Source of the DNA: Alphaproteobacteria bacterium
GTDB taxonomy: Bacteria; Pseudomonadota; Alphaproteobacteria; CAAGCB01; CAG-977
Length of the DNA: 64,000 nucleotides
Reading direction: 5' to 3'
Assembly (NCBI GenBank): GCA_024407875.1
Contig: JAKSVT010000003.1
Coordinates: 1-64,000 of the forward strand
Below are positions 19,569 through 28,144 of this stretch, piece by piece. Numbering within the stretch: the first letter of the stretch is position 1; the number at the start of each line of letters is the position of its first letter. The notes under the pieces were generated by a model that was not told where the DNA came from, made no database searches, and saw nothing but the letters and a program-made list of their open reading frames with translations. The translations under genes and the position numbers were made by a program.

Positions 19569-19583
19569 TTAATTTTTAATTAA
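19569..19583. promoter_or_regulatory. Candidate CtrA box (TTAA-N7-TTAA)
   Basis: TTAA at 19569-19572 and TTAA at 19580-19583 are separated by exactly seven bases, matching the CtrA consensus. They lie between ctrA and fliI, both plausible CtrA targets. The surrounding 19526-19738 gap is extremely AT-rich, so chance TTAA pairs are common and the call is weak. Nothing else is clear in this gap. Confidence 0.3.
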
Positions 19584-19738
19584 ATTTAAGATTTATTAAT
19601 AAAAAGTGCAAGCAAAAAAAATTAAAAAAGTTAATTTTTTTTACAATATTTTTAATATAATTGTTTTTTATGTTTATTTTTTAGCTAAGTTAAGTATATT
19701 GAATTTAAAAAGTTTAGAGATTTTAGAGTGTTTCTTAA

Positions 19739-21115
19739 ATGGATGATCGCTTAAAAAGTTTAATAGACGATATAAATCAATTGCCTGAATGCAAGAGTTT
19801 CGGGCAAGTTTGCTCTGTTAAAGGGATGCTTGTTGAAATTACGGGCGTTCGTTCAGAATTATCTGTTGGCGATCAATGCTTTATTATAGCAAGAGGTGGA
19901 AAAAGGGTTCCTGCTGAAGTTGTAGGCTTCAATTATAAATCAGATAAAGTTTTGTTAATGCCATTTACAAATTTAGATGGTGTAGGTCCAGGTAATCCAG
20001 TAGATGTTAGCACTAAATTACCAGTTTTATATCCTGATGAAAGCTGGTTAGGCAGAGTTATTAATGCAATGGGTGAGCCTGTTGATGGTAAAGGTCCATT
20101 AAAGAAAGGAAATATTCCTTGTTTAATTCATAATATGCCTCCTCCTGCTAATTCTCGTGAACGTGTTGCTGGAAAGGCTGATTTAGGTGTTCGTGCTATT
20201 AATACGTTTTTGACTTTGTGTAAAGGCCAACGTATGGGTATTTTTGCGGGATCTGGTGTTGGAAAATCTTCATTAATGTCTATGATGGCAAGACATACAA
20301 AATTAGACGTTACAGTTTTAGGTTTAATTGGCGAACGTGGAAGAGAAGCAAGAGAATTTATTGAAGATGACTTAGGTCCAGAGGGTATGAGCCGAAGCAT
20401 TGTTGTTGTTGCAACATCCGATGAAAGTCCATTAATGCGCCGTCAAGCAGCACACGTTGCTATGACAATTTCTGAATATTTTAGAGATAAAAAACAAAAT
20501 GTTCTTTGTATGATGGATAGTATTACTCGTTTTGCAATGGCACAACGTGAGATTTCATTATCTGCTGGTGAACCTCCTGCAACAAAAGGTTATACTCCGA
20601 CAGTGTTTGCAGAGCTGCCTAGATTGCTTGAACGTGCAGGTCCAGGACCGATTGGAAAAGGTTCTATTACAGGATTGTTTACAGTGTTGGTTGATGGTGA
20701 TGATCATAATGAGCCTATTGCTGATGCTGTTCGTGGTATTTTAGATGGACATATTGTTTTAGAGCGTTCTATTGCTGAAAGAAATAGATATCCTGCAGTA
20801 AATATTTTGCGTAGTATTTCAAGAACCATGCCTGGTTGTAATAATGATGAGGAAAATGCTTTAGTTAATAAAGCAAGATCTTTAATTTCAGCATATGAAG
20901 ATATGGCAGAACTTATTCGTTTAGGTGCTTACATTGAAGGCTCAAATGAAAAAGTTGATGAAGCTATTTTCTATTATGATAAAATTGAAGCGTTTTTATC
21001 ACAGAAAAAGAAAGAAAAAGTTGATTTTGCAACAGGTTATAAACAATTAGCTGATATATTAAATGAAAAGCGTGGTCAATCTACGCAAAATCCAAATACA
21101 ACAATACAACGATAA
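19739..21115 (+). CDS. fliI: Flagellum-specific export ATPase FliI
   Basis: A 458-residue FliI, the F1-beta-like hexameric ATPase that drives flagellar type III export. It has the Walker A GIFAGSGVGKSS (about residues 166-177), the conserved LIGERGREAREFIEDDL and the type III ATPase block GSITGLFTVLVDGDDHNEPIAD. It is followed 12 bases later by fliJ, its normal partner, and starts 213 bases from the divergent ctrA. The SD is weak (AGAG). Confidence 0.97.
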   Translation: MDDRLKSLIDDINQLPECKSFGQVCSVKGMLVEITGVRSELSVGDQCFIIARGGKRVPAEVVGFNYKSDKVLLMPFTNLDGVGPGNPVDVSTKLPVLYPDESWLGRVINAMGEPVDGKGPLKKGNIPCLIHNMPPPANSRERVAGKADLGVRAINTFLTLCKGQRMGIFAGSGVGKSSLMSMMARHTKLDVTVLGLIGERGREAREFIEDDLGPEGMSRSIVVVATSDESPLMRRQAAHVAMTISEYFRDKKQNVLCMMDSITRFAMAQREISLSAGEPPATKGYTPTVFAELPRLLERAGPGPIGKGSITGLFTVLVDGDDHNEPIADAVRGILDGHIVLERSIAERNRYPAVNILRSISRTMPGCNNDEENALVNKARSLISAYEDMAELIRLGAYIEGSNEKVDEAIFYYDKIEAFLSQKKKEKVDFATGYKQLADILNEKRGQSTQNPNTTIQR

Positions 21116-21127
21116 TATAGTCGATAA

Positions 21128-21589
21128 ATGGCTGGCGAACGTAGTATAAAAACTTTGATAAAACTTGAAAAGACCAGGTTAGATGAAAAACAAAGGGCTT
21201 TAGGTCGTTTATTACGTTTTGAAAAATCTCTTAAAAATCGTAAAATTTTGTTAGCAAATCAATTTATAGAAGAAGAAAAAGTTGCTAAAATAGACCAAGT
21301 AGCTGCTTTGACTTTTGGTGCATATGTTGATTGGAATATCAATGAAAATAAACGTGTTGATAAAGCACTAGCCGAAACAAAATCTGAAATTCGTGTTATG
21401 AGAATTGATATTCGTGAATCTTTTAGAGAAATTAAGACACTAGAGATTGTTTTGGAAAATAGAAGAAAGCGTGCAAGAATGGAACAAGAGAGAAAAGATA
21501 ATGCTTTCTTGGACGAAGTTGGTCTTAATTTGTATAGAAGAAGACAAGAAGAAGATAGAGAAGAAAATGGTGAGACTGAAGACGAATAA
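21128..21589 (+). CDS. fliJ: Flagellar export chaperone FliJ
   Basis: A 153-residue, highly charged, almost entirely coiled-coil protein directly downstream of fliI. Size, helical heptads and position identify it as FliJ, the stalk-like partner that inserts into the FliI hexamer and contacts FlhA. Sequence identity in this family is low, so the call rests mainly on context and composition. Confidence 0.85.
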   Translation: MAGERSIKTLIKLEKTRLDEKQRALGRLLRFEKSLKNRKILLANQFIEEEKVAKIDQVAALTFGAYVDWNINENKRVDKALAETKSEIRVMRIDIRESFREIKTLEIVLENRRKRARMEQERKDNAFLDEVGLNLYRRRQEEDREENGETEDE

Positions 21590-21663
21590 GTGCTTTAGTT
21601 AGTGTAACCTAATATAAGTTTTTCCGTTATATAATTAAGGAATAATTTGGTAGATTATGTGTC

Positions 21664-21846
21664 ATGGAAAAAGAAAATATGATTAATGCTTCAGATTTAG
21701 AAAAATCAGAAATAGTTGAATTGTCTGATGATAATTTAAATGACATTTCTGCAGGAAATAATGGCGGAAAAATAGATAAACTACAAAATATATCATTAGA
21801 AGATTTATATAAGAATGGCCATGTGGGTGTTTATTTAGGACATTAA
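21664..21846 (+). CDS. Small peptide with a RiPP/bacteriocin-leader-like N-terminus
   Basis: A 60-residue peptide. Residues 17-32 read VELSDDNLNDISAGNN, close to the LSxxELxxIxGG pattern of double-glycine and nitrile-hydratase-type RiPP leaders, followed by a core of about 28 residues rich in Gly, Asn and Lys and ending GVYLGH. No C39 peptidase-transporter, cyclase or immunity gene is visible in the window. The SD is weak. It lies between fliJ and the AbiE operon. It is either an orphan precursor or an unrelated small protein with a chance leader match. Confidence 0.4.
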   Translation: MEKENMINASDLEKSEIVELSDDNLNDISAGNNGGKIDKLQNISLEDLYKNGHVGVYLGH

Positions 21847-21880
21847 AATCTTATAAATTATGTTAAAAATGCTTGATGTT

Positions 21881-21915
21881 CTCCATATAGTCCATTATAA
21901 TTGGACTATGAGGAG
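21881..21915 (+). promoter_or_regulatory. Inverted repeat overlapping the abiEi ribosome binding site
   Basis: ATAGTCCA (21887-21894) is repeated inverted as TGGACTAT (21902-21909), and CTCC (21881-21884) is complementary to GGAG (21912-21915), which is the SD of the following gene. It could be a DNA operator, since AbiEi antitoxins are known to bind inverted repeats in their own promoter. In RNA it would also hide the SD. Both readings are inference. Confidence 0.6.
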
Positions 21916-21920
21916 AAAAT

Positions 21921-22508
21921 ATGATATATTCTTATGATGATTTAAAAATTAAATTTAGCGATTATGCTAAAATTAAAGACAAAATATGTAGAGAAGTGCA
22001 ATCAGGAAAATTAATTCCTATTGTGCGAGAGCTATATGAATCAGATGCGGCAACAGATGGAAAATATTTAGCCAGTCGTATTTATGGACCGTCATATTTA
22101 TCTTTTGATTTTGCATTATATGTTTATTCGCTTATACCAGAAGCTGTATATAAAACATATACTTCCGCAACATTTAATAAGCGCCGAACTAAAAAGTATC
22201 AAAATCATTTTGGAATTTATACTTATAGAGATGTTCCTTCAAAGGTTTATTCTTTAGGCGTTCTTATCCATGAAGAAAATGGCTATTCTTATCAAATAGC
22301 AACTCCTGAAAAGGCTTTGTGTGATAAGTTATATACAATTTCCCCTGTTAGTAATTTAAAAGAATTAAAAGAACTTTTGTTCGAAGATTTACGTATAGAT
22401 GAAAGTGATTTTGTAAAGTTAGATATGAAAGTATTAGAAACTTTGTCTCCTTTGTATCATTCAACAAATCTTTATTTGTTAGCTAAGCTTATAAGGAAGT
22501 TTATTTAA
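21921..22508 (+). CDS. AbiEi-type antitoxin of a type IV toxin-antitoxin system
   Basis: A 195-residue protein with an N-terminal winged-helix region and the C-terminal portion typical of AbiEi / transcriptional-regulator-like antitoxins (YQIATPEKALCDKLYTI is the conserved block). The protein represses its own promoter and neutralises the nucleotidyltransferase toxin without binding it. Its stop overlaps the toxin ATG by one base. An inverted repeat sits at its SD. It interrupts the flagellar region, suggesting acquisition. Confidence 0.85.
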   Translation: MIYSYDDLKIKFSDYAKIKDKICREVQSGKLIPIVRELYESDAATDGKYLASRIYGPSYLSFDFALYVYSLIPEAVYKTYTSATFNKRRTKKYQNHFGIYTYRDVPSKVYSLGVLIHEENGYSYQIATPEKALCDKLYTISPVSNLKELKELLFEDLRIDESDFVKLDMKVLETLSPLYHSTNLYLLAKLIRKFI

Positions 22509-23365
22509 TGCAAACAATTTTAACTCAGATGTTATCTAGATATGATGCGAATAATATTGAAGAAAAGAAAAATGCTATAAAAGAAGTCGTGCAAGAAATT
22601 GCTTTATGTGGTTTGGCAAGAGCGGGCTTTTTTAAACAAGCTGCTTTTTATGGAGGTACAGCTCTTCGTATATTTTACGGCCTTGATAGATTTTCTGAAG
22701 ATTTAGATTTTTCTCTTATAACGTCAAATCTTGATTTTGAATTGTCTCCTTATTTTAGTGGTTTAAAAAAGGAATTAGCTTCAGTTGGCCTTAATTTCCA
22801 AATAGAAGAAAAATTAAAATCTAATGATTCTTATATTAGATCAGCTTTTTTAAAAGGAAATACAAAGGAACATATTATTAGCATTTATGATGAACAAAAT
22901 AATTATATAAATCCTAATGAAGTTATCAAAATAAAATTTGAGATTGATGTCAATCCTCCAAAGTTTGCAACTTTTGAAAATAAATATAGGCTATTACCAT
23001 CACCATACGAAGTTAAACTTTATGATAAGTCTTCTTTATTTGCCGGTAAAGTTCATGCTGTAATTTGTAGATCTTGGAAAAATCGCATTAAAGGTAGAGA
23101 TTTATATGATTATGTTTTTTATTTATCTAATCAAATAAAAATAAATTTACCTCATTTACGTGCTAGATTAGAAGATAGTGATGTTTTAAAAGAAGAAAGT
23201 TTGTTTACAATGGATATTTTAAAGCAAATGTTAATTGATAGATTTGACATAATTGATTTTGATGCGGCAAAAAATGATGTAATTCAGTTTACTAAAGATC
23301 CTAGTAAATTAGATTTATGGAGCAAAGATTTTTTCGTAAAAATAACTGAAAACTTTTTAGAATAA
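22508..23365 (+). CDS. AbiEii/AbiGii-type nucleotidyltransferase toxin
   Basis: A 285-residue protein with the DNA polymerase beta-like nucleotidyltransferase motif FYGGTALRIFYGLDRFSEDLDFSL (GG...T and DxDF, about residues 49-72), the hallmark of AbiEii toxins, plus conserved KIKFEIDVNPP and the GRDLYDY block. Family members block growth by modifying tRNA or other targets with nucleotides. It is coupled to the antitoxin by overlapping stop and start. It ends 3 bases from the convergent hydrolase-like gene with no terminator between them. Confidence 0.88.
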   Translation: MQTILTQMLSRYDANNIEEKKNAIKEVVQEIALCGLARAGFFKQAAFYGGTALRIFYGLDRFSEDLDFSLITSNLDFELSPYFSGLKKELASVGLNFQIEEKLKSNDSYIRSAFLKGNTKEHIISIYDEQNNYINPNEVIKIKFEIDVNPPKFATFENKYRLLPSPYEVKLYDKSSLFAGKVHAVICRSWKNRIKGRDLYDYVFYLSNQIKINLPHLRARLEDSDVLKEESLFTMDILKQMLIDRFDIIDFDAAKNDVIQFTKDPSKLDLWSKDFFVKITENFLE

Positions 23366-23368
23366 TAA

Positions 23369-24253
23369 TTACCAGTTTTCTTGGTAAGAATTGCTTTTTT
23401 TAGAAACTTTACCTGTTGCAAAATTTGCAGTTGTAATAAAATTATAAGCTAAATCACAAATAATTTTATCTTTAAGCAATCCAATCCTTGGTTTGTTAAT
23501 TGCCAAATAAGACAGTCTAGCTTTGGGATCTTTCATATCACATACAGGAACAAAACCATCGTTATCCATTTTAAACCATGGTGTGAAACCTTTTTTATCT
23601 CCTTTTCCACCATAGATAGTGGCATAATCTTTATTCATATCTGGTATTAATTCAATATTCTTTTCAAGTAATAAATAACGAGCTTCACCAAATAAGAATT
23701 TAAACCAGAGCTTATTATGTTGGCTTTGGAAAATTTTATATCCTTTTGTTGCACATGATATGAATACTGATCTATTGTATTTTTCCAACCAAGCTGGGTC
23801 TTTTGAAATAGCTTGTCTTAATATAAAAGCACCTGTTCCACTACATACAAAAGAAATTTCTGTCAAATCTCCACGAGAGTTTAATAAAGCATTTAATAAT
23901 TCTGCATTGTGAATAAAATCATGTCTGAGCATTGGATAAGAGAAATATATAATTTCATATTTCTTTTTAAATTTTAAAGCCATTTCATCAAATTGGGCAG
24001 GTCTTTCATGAAGTCCATGGATAAAGACTATAGCTCTAGATGAAACAGGCTTTTGTAATTTCCAACGCTCTTCTATGTATTCTAGTTTATCTTTGCAAGC
24101 ATCAAATTTCCCACTAAATCTACGTATTTGGTAAGGATCTAATAATCTGCAACGTTTAGTCCAAATGTTACGTTGAATACGCCAACCATTGAAAGTATAT
24201 ACATCAATCCAATAATACATACCCCCAAATGTAAAAAATTGAAAATTCAACAT
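23369..24253 (-). CDS. Alpha/beta-hydrolase-fold protein lacking the usual nucleophile
   Basis: A 294-residue protein. AIVFIHGLHERP (residues 74-85) matches the strand-turn with the HG oxyanion element of alpha/beta hydrolases. At the nucleophile elbow, where GHSxGG is expected, residues 137-142 read CSGTGA, so the serine position is glycine (139). A late DGFVP could be the acid turn. It may be inactive or use a shifted residue. There is no signal peptide. The SD AGGAG supports the first ATG. It is 14 bases downstream of flhA, probably in the same transcript. Confidence 0.55.
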   Translation of the reverse strand: MLNFQFFTFGGMYYWIDVYTFNGWRIQRNIWTKRCRLLDPYQIRRFSGKFDACKDKLEYIEERWKLQKPVSSRAIVFIHGLHERPAQFDEMALKFKKKYEIIYFSYPMLRHDFIHNAELLNALLNSRGDLTEISFVCSGTGAFILRQAISKDPAWLEKYNRSVFISCATKGYKIFQSQHNKLWFKFLFGEARYLLLEKNIELIPDMNKDYATIYGGKGDKKGFTPWFKMDNDGFVPVCDMKDPKARLSYLAINKPRIGLLKDKIICDLAYNFITTANFATGKVSKKSNSYQENW

Positions 24254-24267
24254 ATTGAACTCCTTTA

Positions 24268-26379
24268 TTATAATTGTCCTAACATACGTATTTTTGCTCT
24301 AGAATGTACTTCTGCTTGGCTCATGACAAATGTTGATGGGCGAGAACGACGAATTATTTGTCTTACATAAGGTCTAATTTGTGGACTTGTAAGTAATACA
24401 GGTGTTTCACCTTTTGCAGCTAAGTCTTCAAATACTGCTCTTACACGTTGTGTAAATTGTTGAATTTGTGTTGGAGGCAATTGTAGAGACTTTTCGTCAC
24501 CTTGTCCAACCAAGTTTTCTTGGAAAGCTTGTTCCCATTGACCACCTAATTGTACAAATGGTAAAAATCCATTGCTATCTAAATAAGCGTTTGTAATTTG
24601 TCTTGATAACTTAATTCTACAAAGTTCTGTCATTACCATTAAACTTTGGGTTGAACCATGAGCTTCGCCAATACCTTCTAAAATTGTAGGTAAATCACGA
24701 ATGGAAACACGTTCTTCTAATAGATTTTGTAAGATATGTTGAATAGTTACAATATTAGTATGCTTCAGAATTTCTTTTACTAATTCTTGTTGTTCTTTAT
24801 CTAAATCATCAATTAACTTCTTGGTTTCAGTAAAGCTTAATAATTCAGACATATTAGCTTTTACCATTTCTGTAATATGAGTTGTGATAATTGTTGGACA
24901 ATCAACAACAGTGTATCCTCTAAATGAAGCGTCTTCACGCATGGATGTATCAATCCACGTTGCAGGTAATCCAAAAGTAGGTTCTTTTGTTTCTTCACCA
25001 GGAATAGCAATCTTTTGTCCCATAGGATCCATAACTAATAATTTGTTAGGACGTAATTCTCCTCTACCAACTTCTGTTTCTTTAATTAAAATAACATATT
25101 GGTTTTGTGATAAACGCATATTATCTTGAATACGAACAGAAGGCATTACAAAACCCATTTCTTGTGCAAGGTTTCTACGCAACGCCTTAATTTGTTCTGT
25201 TAATCTTCTGTTAGAAGTATCATTAATTAACGATAATAGGCTATATCCTAATTCCAAACGAACCAAGTCCATCTTTAAAATTTCTGGCATTGGTGTTTCA
25301 ACAGCAGGAGGAGGTGTTTCTGGAGGTTTTTCCATAGCACGACGTGCTTCTTCTTTCTTTGCTTTTTCATGGCTAGAATAAAGAAAATATGCAATTCCAC
25401 CTGTAACCGAACTTAATAAAATAAAAGGAATAGCAGGAGTTCCAGGTAACGTTGCAAGCATGAATGACAAGAAAGATGTCATACCTAATGATTTAGGATA
25501 GTGAGATAATTGTCCAAATAAAACTTTTTCTGTTCCACCAGAGATACCAGCTTTAGAAACCATGATACCAGCAGCAACAGAAACAATCAAAGCAGGAACT
25601 TGAGAAACTAGACCATCACCAACAGTTAATCGCATGTAGGTGTTAGCAGCTTTCATAAATTCCATATTTTGTTGGATAACACCAATTAAAATACCAGCAA
25701 TAATATTAATTGCTGTAATAATTAAGCCAGCAATAGCATCTCCACGTACGAATTTAGAGGCACCATCCATAGCTCCGTAGAATGAAGATTCTTGTTGTAA
25801 TTCATCGCGTCTAACTCTTGCAGTAGGTTCATCAATTAAACCACTCGATAAGTCAGCATCAATAGCCATTTGTTTACCAGGCATAGCATCTAATGCAAAA
25901 CGAGCAGCAACTTCAGCGATACGACCAGAACCTTTAGTAATAACCATGAAGTTAACCAATACTAAGATTGCGAAAACGATAACACCGATAATAAAGTTGC
26001 CACGCATGATAAATCCACCAAATGCAGCAATAACATTACCAGCAGCGGCAGGGCCTTTATAACCATCAGATAGAATAAGTCTAGTTGATGATAAGTTTAG
26101 TGCTAGACGGTACAATGTGGTTAACAACAAAATCAAAGGGAAAGATGTAAATTGAATAGGTTTCTCAATGAAAATTGATGTCATTAAAACCAATACAGAT
26201 ATTGTAATAGATAAAGCTAATGCAATATCTAACATCCATGTTGCTAAAGGTAAAATCAAAATTACCAATAAGCAAACAATAAAAAAAGCTAAGGCAATAT
26301 CTTTACGTTTTGCTAATATGCCTAAACTGTTTTTAATATTACTAACATTTGCTTTAGGTAATGCTGGAGTATCTGCCAT
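24268..26379 (-). CDS. flhA: Flagellar export gate protein FlhA
   Basis: A 703-residue FlhA: about eight N-terminal transmembrane helices, then the FHIPEP-family signature AEVAARFALDAMPGKQMAID (about residues 147-166), a linker and a large cytosolic domain that forms the nonameric export ring. It accepts chaperone-substrate complexes from FliI/FliJ. It begins five bases after flbD, matching the Caulobacter fliFG-flbE-fliN-flbD-flhA order. Confidence 0.97.
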   Translation of the reverse strand: MADTPALPKANVSNIKNSLGILAKRKDIALAFFIVCLLVILILPLATWMLDIALALSITISVLVLMTSIFIEKPIQFTSFPLILLLTTLYRLALNLSSTRLILSDGYKGPAAAGNVIAAFGGFIMRGNFIIGVIVFAILVLVNFMVITKGSGRIAEVAARFALDAMPGKQMAIDADLSSGLIDEPTARVRRDELQQESSFYGAMDGASKFVRGDAIAGLIITAINIIAGILIGVIQQNMEFMKAANTYMRLTVGDGLVSQVPALIVSVAAGIMVSKAGISGGTEKVLFGQLSHYPKSLGMTSFLSFMLATLPGTPAIPFILLSSVTGGIAYFLYSSHEKAKKEEARRAMEKPPETPPPAVETPMPEILKMDLVRLELGYSLLSLINDTSNRRLTEQIKALRRNLAQEMGFVMPSVRIQDNMRLSQNQYVILIKETEVGRGELRPNKLLVMDPMGQKIAIPGEETKEPTFGLPATWIDTSMREDASFRGYTVVDCPTIITTHITEMVKANMSELLSFTETKKLIDDLDKEQQELVKEILKHTNIVTIQHILQNLLEERVSIRDLPTILEGIGEAHGSTQSLMVMTELCRIKLSRQITNAYLDSNGFLPFVQLGGQWEQAFQENLVGQGDEKSLQLPPTQIQQFTQRVRAVFEDLAAKGETPVLLTSPQIRPYVRQIIRRSRPSTFVMSQAEVHSRAKIRMLGQL

Positions 26380-26384
26380 TTAGA

Positions 26385-27722
26385 TTAATCCATCATATTA
26401 TTTGGTGCAGGTGGAATATCTACGCCGTGAGCAGAATATTGGTTTAATTTATTACGTAATGTTCTTATAGAAATGCCAAGAATTGTAGCGGCATGTGTTC
26501 TATTTCCATAAGTGCTTTTTAATGTATCTAAAATTAAATCTTGTTCAACTTCAGCAACTGTTCTTCCAACTAAATTTGAGACACCTTCATTATTTTCTTG
26601 GATGTTTGTTGTTGTACCTTCTTCAGCTTCAGATAAAATTATGTCTTCAGGCATAATTTGTGGTGTAATTGATAAAATTACAGCACGTTGAACAGTATTT
26701 TCTAATTCACGAACATTTCCTGGCCATGAATAGTTTTCTAATTTTGTTTTAGCTTCTAAAGATAATTCCTTTTTCTTTACATCATTTAATTCAGAGTAAA
26801 TATCAATAAAGTGATTTACTAAAGGAATTATATCGCCTTTTCTTTCTCTTAAAGCTGGCAAAGCCAAGTTAACAACGTTCAATCTAAAATATAAGTCTTC
26901 TCTGAATGTTTTATTTTGAACTTCTGTTTTCATATTTCTATTTGATGTTGCCAAAATTCTGACATCAACTTTTACAGGAGCTTTTCCTCCTAATCTATCT
27001 ACTTGTCTTTCTTGGATTACACGTAATAATTTTGCTTGTAATCTTAGATCCATTTCAGAAATTTCATCTAATAAAATTGTTCCGCCATTAGCTTCTTCAA
27101 ATTTACCAATATGCCTTGAAACAGCACCTGTAAATGCACCTTTTTCATAACCAAAAAGTTCAGATTCTAATAAATTTTCTGGAATAGCAGCACAGTTTAC
27201 AGCAACAAATGGACCGCTAGCACGTTTTGAATTTTCATGTAAAAATCTTGCAAAAACTTCTTTACCTGTTCCTGACTCACCAGTAATTAAAACACTAGCT
27301 GTTGAAGGGGCTATTTGTTTTGCCATTTGCAATACACGTTCTGTTTTTGGATCAGCATAAACAACAGGATGTTTTTCTTCTGTGAATGATGCAAGTACAG
27401 CACCGATTAATTCAGCATCAGGAGGTAATGGTATATATTCTTTAGCACCAGCTTTAATGGCTCGAACAGCTGTTTGTGCATCTTGGGCAATACCACAAGC
27501 AATAACAGGAATTACTCTTTTTTCATCATTTAGGGCTTCTGTTAATTTGCTAATATCCTCTTTAACGTCGCACATGATGACGTCAACAGATAATCCATTA
27601 TGAAATTTATCTAATGCATCATTAATATCATTGGCTAAATTAACAGTGCCTCCCTTGGCCAGCGCAATTTTCCCCGCTGCCCCAATTTGACCGTTCATAG
27701 ATCCAATTAATAATAAACGCAT
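26385..27722 (-). CDS. flbD: Sigma-54-dependent flagellar transcriptional activator FlbD
   Basis: A 445-residue protein. An atypical N-terminal receiver (about 1-115) ends in AGAKEYIPLPPDAELIGAVL, characteristic of FlbD. The AAA+ domain has Walker A GESGTGKE, the sigma-54-contacting GAFTGA loop and Walker B GGTILLDEISEMD. A Fis-type helix-turn-helix lies at the C-terminus (AATILGISIRTLRNKL). FlbD activates late flagellar promoters with RpoN. The clear sigma-54 site at 32157 in front of fliK is its most likely target here. Confidence 0.95.
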   Translation of the reverse strand: MRLLLIGSMNGQIGAAGKIALAKGGTVNLANDINDALDKFHNGLSVDVIMCDVKEDISKLTEALNDEKRVIPVIACGIAQDAQTAVRAIKAGAKEYIPLPPDAELIGAVLASFTEEKHPVVYADPKTERVLQMAKQIAPSTASVLITGESGTGKEVFARFLHENSKRASGPFVAVNCAAIPENLLESELFGYEKGAFTGAVSRHIGKFEEANGGTILLDEISEMDLRLQAKLLRVIQERQVDRLGGKAPVKVDVRILATSNRNMKTEVQNKTFREDLYFRLNVVNLALPALRERKGDIIPLVNHFIDIYSELNDVKKKELSLEAKTKLENYSWPGNVRELENTVQRAVILSITPQIMPEDIILSEAEEGTTTNIQENNEGVSNLVGRTVAEVEQDLILDTLKSTYGNRTHAATILGISIRTLRNKLNQYSAHGVDIPPAPNNMMD

Positions 27723-27739
27723 TTATTCTGAATTCCTTA

Positions 27740-28087
27740 TTATTTGTCAGATTTAATAATTTCTGTCATTGTCACGCCAAGGTTGCCAGTAGAAGTAATC
27801 AAAGCTTCACCACGAGCAACTAATCTATTGTTTACGTAAATATCAATAGATTCACCAACTTTTCTATCTAATTTTACAACGCTGCCACGACCCAATTTTA
27901 ACAATTCATGAACTTCCATTGTTGCTTTTCCCAATACTGTTGAAACAGCAACAGGAATATCATAAACAGCTTCTAGATCTGAAGATGATTTTGGCTTTTC
28001 TGGTAATGGCTTTTCATATTTTGATAATTTATCTTCATTACCTGATAAGTCACTTAAATTTTCATCTTTTATTGTTTCATCAGCCAT
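27740..28087 (-). CDS. fliN: Flagellar motor switch protein FliN
   Basis: A 115-residue protein: an acidic, low-complexity N-terminus of about 35 residues, then the SpoA domain (IPVAVSTVLGKATMEVHELLKLGRGSVVKL and VNNRLVARGEAL). It is part of the C-ring with FliM and FliG, sets rotation direction and anchors FliH. fliM is not in the window. It is encoded between fliH and flbD. Confidence 0.95.
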   Translation of the reverse strand: MADETIKDENLSDLSGNEDKLSKYEKPLPEKPKSSSDLEAVYDIPVAVSTVLGKATMEVHELLKLGRGSVVKLDRKVGESIDIYVNNRLVARGEALITSTGNLGVTMTEIIKSDK

Positions 28088-28144
28088 TTTATTGTCCTCA
28101 TTAAACTTTTTATTATAACGTTATAATAATTTGTTTGTGTTAAA

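Noticed and set aside
21593-21663. Promoter or terminator between fliJ and the small peptide
   Set aside because: Only AT-rich sequence with no spacing-correct boxes or convincing stem.
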